In this document: one piece after another, positions 11,864 to 22,212 of the stretch
Layout of the letters: the number at the start of each line of letters is the position of its first letter
Numbering within the stretch: the stretch's first letter is position 1
Assembly: GCA_963971425.1 (NCBI GenBank)
Contig: OZ020514.1
Location: 23,223,406-23,287,405 of the forward strand
Origin: Bryoerythrophyllum caledonicum
Lineage: Eukaryota; Streptophyta; Bryopsida; Pottiales; Pottiaceae
Length of the DNA stretch: 64,000 nt
Direction: 5' to 3'
Translations under genes and position numbers: made by a program
Notes under the pieces: generated by a model
Told to the model about the DNA's origin: nothing
The model's input: the letters and a program-made list of their open reading frames with translations, nothing else
The model's database searches: none

Positions 11864-12684
11864 CTAGCAGTTGGCGCTTGCTTTGCAACGCATTAGTTCA
11901 ACCATTTTAATGTAGTTTTTATATCACAAAATATAAAAAAAGAAAGGTAACAACAATCTAGATAAAATATAAATATGTCTTTGAAACCTATGCATGAATT
12001 TTAATAATGTAATAGAATAGAATAGAAAAAAATAAATTAGGTTTTAGATTTTTTGCATTTTAACATGGAATTTCAAAAATGTAATGAACGTCAAATTTGT
12101 AATCAAGAGTTTCAAATTTATTTTGGATAAGCACAAATTGCAACACACAAATGCAAATTTCACACATCCACAAACTCAACTTGCAATTACAATCTCAATT
12201 TCACACACCCACAAACTCAATTTGCAATTACAATCTCAAAACTTGCAATCTCACCTCAAAACCTGTAATTTCAATCTCCACAACTCGAATATGCAATTTT
12301 GCAACTCCAACTTTGTATGCCAACCTCCAAGATCACAACTCCAACTTCAGAAACTTTTTCACTCCAAGTTTACAACTCATAATTTACAATTCAATCTTTT
12401 AGTGCTTAACTCAAAAAATATTTTGAACCTCAAATTTGTAATCAAGAGTACAAATTGCAATACACAAATGCAAATTTGTCACACCCAAAAACTCAAGCTA
12501 ATGCTTTGCAACGCATTAGTCCAACCATTTTAATGTAGTTTTTATATTACAAACTATATTTTAAAAAAAAAAAACATGATTCACTACGCGGTTGGCTGCA
12601 GCCTTCTTATAGTTCACTGCATGGTTGAATGCGCGATTGATCGCTGCATGGTTCACTACGTGAATTATGATTTTAGTAGTATGA
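11864..12684 (-). mobile_element. Small non-autonomous Helitron (family H2), minus orientation
   Basis: Read on the minus strand, the 5' end is TCATACTACTAAAATCAT (at 12684) and the 3' end is ...CTAG (11867-11864). It is preceded by A and followed by T, as for Helitrons. The hairpin GCGTTGCAAAGCAAGCGCC, with a bulge, lies about 10 bases before CTAG. Two internal copies of the 3' region (from about 11879 and 12501) and duplicated blocks at about 12090-12170 and 12420-12490 show internal expansion. The same family occurs on the plus strand at 42803-43207. Confidence 0.6.
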
Positions 12685-12690
12685 TGGCAG

Positions 12691-12792
12691 TGCACACTTT
12701 AGCTCTTTTGGAGCTAAAGTGTGCATATTTTCTTCTTAGTTCCCTACATTTAGTCATGGTGCACACTTTACCTCTAATAGTAAATCAGGAGA
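12691..12792. repeat. Palindrome array, family 3, first part
   Basis: A perfect inverted repeat with 15-base arms (TGCACACTTTAGCTC, 5-base loop, GAGCTAAAGTGTGCA) lies at 12691-12725. A half-decayed copy follows 69 bp later at 12760-12792, where the array is interrupted. The arms share TTTAGCTC...GAGCTAAA with the family 2 palindrome at 16334. Confidence 0.75.
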
Positions 12793-14022
12793 ACCGACGC
12801 CACCATCCCAATGGGCTGAGACACCGGCCCAGGCCGCACGAAGTGGGCTTTACCGTGTTTATTCCTGCATCTTGGTCCCTCTACCCCGATGGAGGTTCTT
12901 TTTTTCTAGTACACTATTTGCCAACAAGTTGGCAACTAGTTTTAGCCACCATAGTCGTGAATATTATCCCTCATTCGTTCAACTACTGCAGTTTATTTTG
13001 TAATAGCCCTCAATTAAAACTCTACTCTAGCACACAAATTTATTACTTGATAAATAGTGTTAGGTCAGAATCTTCTGCCTACCGGTCGCCATGCATTTAT
13101 TCTTCGTCTAATCTTCAACCTCAAATTCTTAAAGTCTTATCCACAACTATTCTCATTCCCATCTCTTGCATTTCCTTTACATTATTTAATATTATCTAAT
13201 GAATATTTAATGTGTAAACATATATTCAGCCAATAACTAATGAATTTATAATGAATTTTCATAGGATATTTAATATATATTTGTATATCTGTAACTTTTA
13301 TGCACAATTAAAGAATATTTAAATATTATTTAATGAATCTTTAAAGTTTTAAAAGTATATTTAATGATAGTTTTATTAATATTTGTATATTTAATGATTA
13401 TTTAGAGATTATTAAATGTATCATAAATGAATAATTAATGAATAGTGCATAAATTTCTAATGTAAAATCAATGTGTATTTGAATATTCAATGAGTATTTA
13501 ATGAATATTTACTGAATATGTAATGCACTTTGAATGTATATGTGATGGATGTCTAATGAGTATTTTACTTGTATTTCTATATTTATTGTAAGTTTAAGTT
13601 TTTTCCTTTTCCAATATTCCTTTCTTTCCTCACTTTCGTTACCAGAAGAATGTTCTTATATTTCTAATCTTCTACTTGTAGTTTCATTTTCCCTCCATAT
13701 TTTACATTCTACTATGTCCAATTTTTGATATTTTCCTTTTGCTCCATACCTACGTCCGGTTATTCCCAAGCTCTTTCTTGCAAATTCTTGTTTTTCTACA
13801 TGCAGTCAACCCTTCTTTACTATGATGCTCAAGATGTAATCAAATCATGATTAAGGTTTCCTACGGTAACTGTCCACAAGTAAAAAACTTTATGTTCCAC
13901 TATTTACTAGGATTGACATCTAGAGTAGTAGTTGACATTTAGTGTAATATAGTTTTGTCACTACACTTATTGTAAAGTTTACAATTACTGTATGGATTCC
14001 TATTTAGTGTCCACTACACTAG
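12793..14022. other. Sequence interrupting the family 3 array; AT-rich
   Basis: About 1.2 kb separates the two parts of the array. It includes an AT-rich tract at about 13196-13560 built from degenerate AATGAATATTTAATG-like words. The 207-codon frame at 12576-13199 crosses the Helitron and the array and is not a gene. No ends were resolved. Confidence 0.5.
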
Positions 14023-14270
14023 AAGCCATCTTGTCTATACTGGAGCTACATAGTGCAGTTTTGCTTTCTAATCCACTCCATTTAGTGATGGTGCACTATT
14101 TAGCTCTAGTAGAGCTAAACTGTACGTATTTTCTTTGTAGTTCACTGCACCTAGTGATGATCACACATTAGCACTACTAGAGCTAAAGTGTGTGCACACA
14201 TTCCTTTTAGTTCATTGCACGTAGTGATGATGCACACCTCTGCTAAAAACTGAGCTGATGTATGTGCAAT
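14023..14270. repeat. Palindrome array, family 3, second part
   Basis: Four units have right arms near 14043, 14112, 14180 and about 14252, a 68-72 bp period. The best copy is TGCACTATTTAGCTC, loop TAGTA, GAGCTAAACTGTACG (14092-14126). Spacers between units are alike (TTCACTGCAC.TAGTGATG), so this is a tandem repeat containing a palindrome. I recognise no gene downstream. Confidence 0.7.
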
Positions 14271-15600
14271 GTGTAATTCCACTTCTTCAAACAATCATTT
14301 TGAACTCCGTACTTCTCTTTATGGTTAAGTATTTCACAAGTGAAATAGAAATCTTTTGAATTTTAAAAAGTTTTTCAAAATATGTGGACCTAAATCTCCA
14401 ATAGTAATATTAAAAAGCAAAAAAATATGACGATCCCCTAGTCTTTAGTGGATATGAAGTCTATGTATTCTTGGTACCCTAAATCAATAATATGTGACAA
14501 TCTGTGAAAATGTATGAATTGGGCTATAGTCTTATTTTTCACTAGAAAAATAACATGTTTTTCCACAATATCAATCGTTCTAATATTACTTCTATGTATT
14601 GAAAATATCACATTCCATAGTGTGTCATAGCAAAAGGTTTTTAAGTTGCTCGACGTGCGGGCAATCGAGAAGTTTCTCTTTTGGCTAGCATACCGTTTAT
14701 TGAAGACATTCATTGAGAAAATAAATTACTTATATATATGCCTCATGACTTTTATCATCCTTCTACAAAATTTTGAGAATTTAAAATATAATTTGCGACC
14801 ACTGGAACGTGCTCAAAAACAAATTATTCTTTTTCTGCATGTATAAATAAATTCAAAATTACTTACATTACAAACATTTAATTATTCCTGATGCACTAAG
14901 TCATACACTTTGTATTAGTTATATTTTATATTCTAATTATCCTTTTTTTAATCATGAAGAGGTCTCTCCGTTTCTTTTTTAAATCTTTTAATAGTGTCCC
15001 ACTCTCTATGTTTTACAAATGACAAAGTCTTTAATTTCACGTCAAAGCATTAAATAAATTGTGTATGGTCAAGAATTCTTCCATCTTTCATGTCATGCTT
15101 AGATTGCCACACTCTAAACTCATGATAATACAATGTGAACTCAAGAATAAGATATTTTAATCCAACTATTGGTTTGCGCACATTTCAAGTCTTTGAGTAC
15201 CTCTAAGTGGACCCTAAACCAATTTCAATTCCAAATCCAGACCATGGGGACACTTGGGATTCTTGCAAAAGAATGAACATTCTAAATTGATTACAAAATA
15301 GTAACATTATACACATTAATAAAACCTCAAAGAAATGATGTCCAAAGCATGTTTGAATACATATTTTTTTGCTGAAAAAACACGTGCACATATAATATGT
15401 TTTTTGTTTTTTTTAATGCTACTCGTTTGTTAAGGTCTTTGCTTTGAACATTATAGATAAGTCCTATTTGGATTGTAATACAAATTCTTTCTAATCATCT
15501 CAATATCTTCTCTACATTTCCCTATACCTTAGTTGAATTGTCAATATCCGAAATATTCAAAGTATTATTATATTGAAATGAAATGACATCAGAAGTATAA
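14271..15600. other. AT-rich, no gene recognised
   Basis: Short open frames on both strands (for example 14438-14713 minus) overlap each other and show no family motif. I see no repeat structure of note. Confidence 0.5.
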
Positions 15601-15715
15601 CACCTAAACCAAGGACCCTAAACCCTGAAACCTAAACCTGAACCTAAATTCCAAACCCTAAACCCTAAATTGAAATACTTAACCCTAAACCTAACCCTAA
15701 TTCTAAGTGTTATCC
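15601..15715. repeat. Degenerate interstitial telomere-type repeat
   Basis: Repeated CCCTAAA/CCTAAAC words, reading as the complement of plant TTTAGGG, run for about 110 bp with many variants. Unique sequence on both sides shows it is interstitial, not a chromosome end. Confidence 0.85.
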
Positions 15716-15799
15716 TAAAATCGTGTATATTATTCGCATGTGCGAGTATATTCGAGGTATGTACTCTTCCTTATTTTAGTCAACCGGAAAGTAGTTGAT

Positions 15800-16250
15800 T
15801 CAGTTTCCCGCCGAGATTTCAAATTTATACTTTTTCAGGGGCTCTGGAAAAGTTTTATCCCGCCAATTCTGAAGTTTCCTCCCGCCAATTTTGAAACGGT
15901 CGTGTGTCCGTGAGTGACCTCGCTGAACCTCGAAAACTTTCTTCATTTTTTTCCGTCTCAGTTTGGTTGCAGTGCAAGGTTGGCGGGGAGAGTATTGGAG
16001 GTGGTACAACTGTAGGAGGTTGAGGAGGGCAACATCTATAGGTTGCGCACGATTGAGTAGGGCGCTTGCGCGAGGCAACAACGCATCGGTTGTCTTCTTC
16101 ATAAGGTACACAATGTATACTTCTTGCATTCTCCGTGCACTCTAGCAATTAGGATGTGACAGTGTTTAGGGTTATTGCGTTGGTTTCAGTTGCTACTGTG
16201 ATTTTGAAGAATCACTGTGAGTTTCTTGACGACTAACGCAAAGATTTGGG
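15800..16250 (+). promoter_or_regulatory. Putative promoter and leader of the 16977 gene
   Basis: Three E2F-like motifs occur: TTTCCCGCC at 15804-15812, and TCCCGCCAATT at about 15858 and 15880. The sequence then becomes locally GC-richer up to about 16150. The layout (CCCGCC motifs, leader, palindrome array, start codon) mirrors 6531-7953. Function is inferred from this parallel. Confidence 0.35.
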
Positions 16251-16333
16251 TTCTAGTACACAGAGAGGCAGATTCATAGGCTTAAGAGTTTATCCATATG
16301 AAGCCCAAAAATGTCGCCAAAAAATCACGGAAG

Positions 16334-16878
16334 GACAGTTTAGCTCGAGTCGAGCTAAGCTGTCATTCCATAATATTAACGACAGTTTTGCTCGAGTCGA
16401 GCTACACTATCAGCCCATCTTATTATCGGCAGTTTAGCTCGACTCGAGCTAAACTGTCCTTTGAAATAGGGTTAGACAATTTAGCTCGACTTGAGCTAAA
16501 CTGTCGTACTACATTGATAACGACAGTTTAGCTCGTCTCAAGCTAAACTATCTTACCTTATTTCCAAGGACAGTTTAGCTCGACTTGAGCTAAACTGTGA
16601 TACCTTATTTTATATGTCTGTTTACCTAAGCTCGAGATCAATTGTCATACCGTCTAATAGTCAACATTTCAGGTCGGGCCATGCTAAAATGTCATTGTCA
16701 AGGGTGAGATTATTTCATATTCGGATTAAAACTGATGGCATGAAATAGCATTCTTGTCATATAATACCATATGTGTTTACCTCGAGTCGAGCTAAATTTG
16801 CCTGTTCTACAATGTCAATTCAATTGAATGCAAGTTATTTTCAAGCGCCAGACCTTACCTCGATTCGAGCCCAATCAC
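16334..16878. repeat. Palindrome array, family 2, exact 47-bp period
   Basis: Eight 31-bp palindromes start at 16334, 16381, 16428, 16475, 16522, 16569, 16616 and 16663, each exactly 47 bp apart. The consensus is arm GACAGTTTAG, core CTCGAGTCGAG (or CTCGACTCGAG), arm CTAAACTGTC. The 16-bp spacers are all different. Copies decay towards the gene (units 7 and 8). Two further cores at 16781-16791 and 16859-16869 are out of phase. The array ends about 100 bp before ATG 16977. The core is shared with family 1. Confidence 0.95.
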
Positions 16879-16976
16879 CCTCTTCATATGCTTCTTCATT
16901 GATGTCTATTCCTACAAGTTACTCACCCATTCTTATTGGGCAGGATTATATAATATTTATCTCATTGGAATGCAGG

Positions 16977-17471
16977 ATGTCGTCTTCGGAGGGCGACGAT
17001 GTTAATGTTGACACTCCCGTGAACCCAGACCTTCCTGAGTTTGATGTTATTCCGCGCCGTCTCTAGGTTGGGATGACTGTTTTGCTTCACAATGGTTCGG
17101 GTATTCGCGTTGCGGAGGGGTTGGTTCGCAATGTCCGGTCTAGTGCAATTCTAGGTTCTTCAAGTCCTTTTGGGGATTCTAATGTTGTAGTATAGGTGTC
17201 GAGTACTTTTGTTCACAAAGAAGCTCCTGATGAATGGAGGTACTCGTTTAAGTCCTGGCCAATTCAACAAGTCTTTTTAAACGGTGTGAGTCTCTTTCAT
17301 CATTGCCTTAGGGACGTTTATAATGTCTGGTTGGTTGAACGGAACAAACCTTTATTATTTCCTTCCCATGTGGTACAATCGCCTACTGCTCCCATTGCTA
17401 CCGCAATTGGTACTTCAGGTGTCGCCTCAGCCATTGGTTGTATTATAAGTTTTCTTCCAATATCTATTTGA
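16977..17471 (+). pseudogene. Relative of the N-terminal part of the 7953 gene, truncated
   Basis: From ATG 16977 (MSSSEGDDVNVD), directly after TGCAGG, a single frame runs to 17471 with two in-frame TAG codons (17064 and 17193). 'TVLLHNGSGIRVAEGLVRNV' aligns with 'RVILRNTSGADVAIGLCQSV' of the 7953 gene, and 'FKSWPIQQVFLNGVSLF' with 'LRAWPTRQIFLCNVSLYD', so the two are homologous though distant. The DUF7869-like core is missing because the frame meets a minus-strand gypsy remnant by about 17450-17500. It carries its own palindrome array type (family 2). Product role unknown; by position the shared domain is the N-terminal module of the putative transposase. Confidence 0.7.
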
Positions 17472-17497
17472 ATTCTCCTTCTTCCTTTTATTTTGGT

Positions 17498-17719
17498 TTA
17501 ATTTAAACTTTCGTCTAAAGAACTATAACTCGTTTCCAAGCCTTCTGGACTTATACTACGTCTAGTTCTCCAACACGAAAATGAGGTCTGTTTCTTAAAT
17601 TTTTCTCTTTGAGTTCTTTCATATTCTTTCTGTAGAGAATTTCTTGAGGACAATCTCTCGTATCTTTCTTTGATCTGTTGATTCCTTCGTTGTAAATTAT
17701 CTTCATTATCACTACTCAT
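17498..17719 (-). pseudogene. Gag start of gypsy remnant B
   Basis: A 73-codon frame on the minus strand (MSSDNEDNLQRRNQQI...) is charged and probably coiled-coil. It lies about 140 bp downstream of a primer-binding site, where gag is expected. It is cut at the junction with the 16977 gene. The position is seen; the gag assignment is inferred. Confidence 0.4.
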
Positions 17720-17857
17720 AATCCTTCATCTTGTCAATACATAATCTATAACGCATCAATGTATACTCCATAAAATTATAATCAAAGATTGGTTCTTATA
17801 ATATATTTTTATTTTTATTTTCTTCAATTAACTCTTAACATTTTATAATAATGTCCA

Positions 17858-17875
17858 TCCCCGGCAGCGGCGTCA
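17858..17875 (-). other. Primer-binding site, tRNA-Asp type
   Basis: The plus strand reads TCCCCGGCAGCGGCGTCA, matching 16 of 18 bases of the plant tRNA-Asp 3' end (TCCCCGGCAACGGCGCCA). The retroelement is therefore on the minus strand, with its 5' LTR to the right. Confidence 0.75.
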
Positions 17876-19062
17876 AAATGTAGTTATTGTTTTGGTCGGA
17901 TTTGAAATAAACCCTAAGCACCATATCAGTATAGGTGGATTTGTTCGCGGGGAAAGACTGTTCATATGAATGCATCATGTTATTGTCACGATTGATTATT
18001 CACCTGCTTTCTAACTTCACTTAACAATTATAATCACTCAATTAATCTCTTGCATCACTCCATACCTAAACACTCTCCAATTATCCATTCTTCATGATCT
18101 CATAATCATGTCAATTTCTCTCTTCTTCATTGTACTTACAGTAAATTATATTCAATTATTCGTGATCAACTTCCGTAATCACATTCAACAACCAATTGTG
18201 TCACACAGATTACAATCTCTTCACGTATATCATTCAACTATCTAACTTTTCTATCTCCACAATTCTCATACAATGTTCATAAACTTCACTATCAATCACA
18301 CAATCACACTTCTTTAATTCCAATTTTATTCATACTTCATACTAATCACAATTCTACACAAAGAAATAGAAAAATCCAAAGAAAAACAAGAGGTAGCACC
18401 AAGCTTGCCTCGGCTTACGACTATCAAAGTCTGGCCTCAAATTCATCTTCCTCAAAGTCTTTATCCAAAAATGAGATTCTAATTTCTAACTACCAGGTTC
18501 CAACAGTCACATGCTTCTTCACCTCTTAACTAACTTTTCATGTAACTTTTCAATCTCACTACTGAACTACAAAAATACCATGCAAACTGCCGAGTTTAAC
18601 CATTTCTAAACCGTATGTTAACACAAAAAATAATTACATATTCTACAATCCTCTAGTAAATCTAGATGCCTCACCCTAATGAACACGAGAACCTTTCACA
18701 ACAACCTTCCGGAAAACACGGTCCCATACTGGTTACTACCATGTACATGCAACACTCAAAGATGTCACTGCAACGCCAGACTTAAACCCGATTTACCATG
18801 CATCCAAGGTGTCCTACACAACCACTTTCTATCAATAATCTCAAACCCAACCATTACAATATAATTCAAAGAATTCACATATTGTAATGATTGATTTTCC
18901 CCAATAACAAAATCACACAAGATAAACAAATTCCAGCCTTTTCTTAATGAAATTAGCTCATTAGGATGGAAAGTGGATCTACTAATTGTAATCACGGCTG
19001 GAGCTAGAGTCACTACGCATATTATGGCTATTTCCAGAATCTTTTGGGAACGGACTCCCACA
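17876..19062 (-). mobile_element. Gypsy LTR (between remnants A and B)
   Basis: The left border abuts the primer-binding site. The right border is set by a minus-strand polypurine tract (GAGAAAGGGGCAA, about 19064-19076) followed by TGTGGGAGTCCG. It therefore serves as 5' LTR for remnant B and 3' LTR for remnant A. Apart from its first 45 bp, which resemble the start of the LTR at 21604, it is poorly alike to that LTR, so the two may come from different elements. It carries no gene. Confidence 0.5.
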
Positions 19063-19109
19063 TTGCCCCTTTCTCACCCGTGAGTGTCCACGGAAACGCT
19101 TCCACTATT

Positions 19110-19399
19110 GTTTTCCGGGTTTTAAGTTTTATCTGAGATCCATTAGGTCTAGTATCTAAAGGTCTCACTTGAAGATCTACAAGTTGTAAGGATCCATTCA
19201 AGTAAACTTCAGAAATTCAAAACGGTCCCAACCAACGGGTATGTAATTTACCTGGAAATTCTTTACAGCGGCTAACAAAGAGGAGCACCACACTGCCTTC
19301 ATCGATTTCGATTTCTGTTGGTTGCTTCCGGTCGTACAAGTCCTTCCGGTATCCCTTGGAGCTTGTCGCCCTTTGAGGAGAAGGACTGTCATTGTTCAA
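19110..19399 (-). pseudogene. Ty3/gypsy integrase C-terminal fragment
   Basis: On the minus strand, 'IDEGSVVLLFVSRCKEFPGK' runs directly into 'LHTRWLGPF', the typical end of gypsy integrase with the GPY/F module. A TGA stop follows GPF, then the sense continues in frame: 'ISEVYLNGSLQLVDLQVRP'. The rest of pol is absent: the frame leads back within about 300 bp to a gag-like start (19685). It lies just before a polypurine tract, the expected position for the end of pol. Confidence 0.75.
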
Positions 19400-19685
19400 A
19401 TTGTCATCTTCACTCCAGTGGCTCTTTGTGTTGCTTCCGCTACTTAAGTCGCCGGATCTGGAACTCGCATGTTTCTTGCTCTTCTGGCCCGGCTTGCGGA
19501 GCCATCATTCTTTGATTTCCTCCTAATTTGGCAAAGGAATTGCTTTGAGTTTTTGAAATGTTGTGCAGCCTCCATCGCCTCCTACAACCTTAATCCCCGC
19601 GTCTACCATTACTGTCTAGACCTGCTACTACCTTTTTTCGGCTGGACCTTCGGATTCCTTCAGCCTGCTGCTCACCTTGACTCAT
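19400..19685 (-). pseudogene. Gag-like start of gypsy remnant A
   Basis: ATG 19685 (MSQGEQQAEGIRRSSRKKV) lies about 75 bp after the primer-binding site at 19776-19759. Frames are broken within 30 codons and the sequence merges into the integrase tail, so nearly all of gag-pol has been deleted. Confidence 0.4.
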
Positions 19686-19758
19686 ACAAAGAAATTATTT
19701 TATTCCCTTGTCCTAATCTATACTTAGTGCTATCAATTCAGAAAACAAAGTGAATAGA

Positions 19759-19776
19759 TCCTCAGCAGCGGTGCCA
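19759..19776 (-). other. Primer-binding site, tRNA-Asp type
   Basis: The plus strand reads TCCTCAGCAGCGGTGCCA, 13 or 14 of 18 bases like the tRNA-Asp 3' end. It marks the left border of the LTR to its right. Confidence 0.6.
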
Positions 19777-21604
19777 AAAATTGGGTTGCAAATTGTCGGG
19801 TTAGTATCCCTCCTGTTACCACTTAATTGTCATTGAATACAAACAAAGTAAACCGCTCCAATGTTGTTCCCACAAAGATCTATTGTTTCTTTCTTGAATG
19901 AACTAAACTACCAAACACTACTCCGCAGGTTTGCTTCCTACTCATTCCTTTGCTCAATATCCAAATCCTTCCGGATTCCAAATTTTTTACAATAGCTTCC
20001 GGAACTAATTTCCGGACACCTAAAGGGGAGTTTGATTTATCTTTGTTCCTCCTTAGAGAGTCTTCCGAACAATTTAAGCAAGTGACCAGAAGGCCACTGA
20101 TCATGTTTTGTATAAGTGGCCGGATTTCCCACTATCTTGTGACTTAAAGAGGCTAGACACCCACAATCTTGTAACTTAAAGTGGCTAGACACCCACTCTC
20201 CCTACTTTGCAAACCGGTGGACAATTGTTGTTGCCGAACCCCCGCCCTCACAACATCCCGAAGGCCTTCCGGTCGCGATCACGCGCAGGCAAATCCGGAA
20301 TACAACGACATTCCGGTCAGTACTATGGTGGTTTCTAATGAGTGAGCATTACAGTCTGCAAGATGATCACCTTCTAGACATATACACCAAGCTTTTTACC
20401 TATCGTAGGGGAAATTCCGGCCTCAATCAAAATCCGGGTTCACACAAATTTTTGGTGCCCTATAGACTACCAGGCACACCTCTGCAATACGTCTCTTCCC
20501 CTCCTCGCTACCTCTAGACCCTGAAGAATGTCAGGGCTCTTCCTAATCTCTTCTCCAGCTCTTCCGGGCAATCTCCCAATGCAAATCCCAACCGGTTACT
20601 TCAATTACAAATACTTTAACACTCACCACAAGAGAACTAGATCACCACACCCCAACCACAATGGATCCGTTCCTCACAAGAATACTTTCAATCACCACAA
20701 GTTTGAAATAAACAACATAGCAATGGATTGAAAACGTTCTCAGCGAGAGAAAAAAGATGATGAGCTCATAAAACTCACCTACTAAGTACTAACTAATTTT
20801 CCTAATTTTAAGTGTATCTTATCCGCGGGAAATCTGTAAAATCTTATTCTGGCAGCAGAAGGCCTCGTCTCTAGAAGTCCGATAATTTTGGGCTCAGATC
20901 CAAAAATTTAGGATCTGAGATCCGGATTTACCGTTCCTAAATCTTAAGGTAGGTATGAAGTTCTTAGTCTAGGGTTTGATAGTCGGGTGCAATTCGGAGC
21001 CCCATCGTTAATTGCTACTAAAACTAAGTAACGAAGAATTTCCTAACACTAATCCTAGATCTAACTACGGGGTGTTCTAAACACCCTTGAGCCTAGGGCT
21101 CCTACGCCTAGGTGATTACTCCATCCCTACCTTTATGGTGTCCACTCTATTTCGGAGTCGGTTCCGGGTCATTGGCCTTCAATCTGGAAGTTGGTGCATA
21201 AGGTTCTTTCGTTGGTGGCACCACCTTCGTTGTCGATCTTAGATAGTTGCGTCCGAGGCCCGTTCAGCTGGCAGACGGAGTCGGGCTCATGATGACGGTT
21301 CCGGATTCCGGTCTCGACCGGATGTCCATTCTTGGCCGGATTCCAATCTCTTGAAATAGTGCGGTCTCCGCCGGATTATGGATTCTGTCGGATTTTGGTC
21401 TTGGCCGGATTTCAAAATCGGTCGGATTCCAAATTAGTATTTTAATAGTACGGATTAAAAAAATTTGGTTTGGACCTAGAGTTCTTATCCACTAATTTTA
21501 TTGGCTTATGCTATTCTAGACTGTCCTATCCACTAAATTGTTTAAATGTCTATTTTTATCAAATATTATGGCTATTTACGGAACCTTGTGGGAACAGACT
21601 CTCA
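19777..21604 (-). mobile_element. Gypsy 5' LTR, rich in TCCGG
   Basis: About 1.83 kb lies between the primer-binding site and TGAGAGTCTGTTCCCACAAGG-like sequence (minus strand, ending at 21604). That start resembles the LTR start at 19062 (TGTGGGAGTCCGTTCCC). Words CCGGA/TCCGG are strikingly frequent from about 19970 to 21430. No gene; short frames are chance. Confidence 0.55.
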
Positions 21605-22212
21605 TAGAAGGCAAGGATGGCCGGGAGTGTCGGGAGCACTCTAAGAATTGTGCTCCCCATCATTCATACATTGATGGCTACGTTCATCCGGAGTCGGCGG
21701 TTGTGCCCGACGGCCTTCCGTTTTTGTGTGTGGTGAGAAGAAGGGCGCGGCTACCATGTTGCTTTATGACCATTGCTAGTGTGGTTGGCATATGGCTTGC
21801 CTGGTGCTGTCTTTCTACTCTACCGTTCTGGGATTAGACTGGCCCTTGTTGTCAGAGGTCTTCTTGCCACGTTTCACCCGATGAAATGGCTTCAATTCCT
21901 CGTGGACTTGTCACTGTGTCGTGGCTTGCCATTCAGTTGAAGTTCCTAGTTTTGATTCAGGAATAGGCAACGTGGAGATTAACCTAGGGATTGGCAACAA
22001 AATTCCCTAAGGCGATTAAAGATGGGGCTCACATTGCACTTGGCCTACCCTCTCTTTGTTACTTCTCCATATACTTATTGATTCAACGACGGGCAACATC
22101 TTCAACTGAATGCGTATAGTTGTTGCAGCGACATCACCTTGGCATTTAATCTTGTTAGTGTTGTATGCTCCTAGCTGGATAGAGGGTCTCTTTTTCCGCT
22201 AGTGGGGGCACT
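21605..22212. other. No gene recognised
   Basis: Moderate GC with short frames only. No family motif is seen. Confidence 0.5.

Noticed and set aside
12576..13199. 207-codon plus-strand frame as a gene
   Set aside because: It begins inside a Helitron, crosses a palindrome array and enters AT-rich repeats, with no family motif.
15601..15715. True telomere end
   Set aside because: The repeats are degenerate and unique sequence continues on both sides.
16334..16693. CRISPR array
   Set aside because: Repeats are near-perfect palindromes with variable bases, spacers are only 16 bp, there are no cas genes, and the DNA is plant nuclear. Regular binding sites are more likely.
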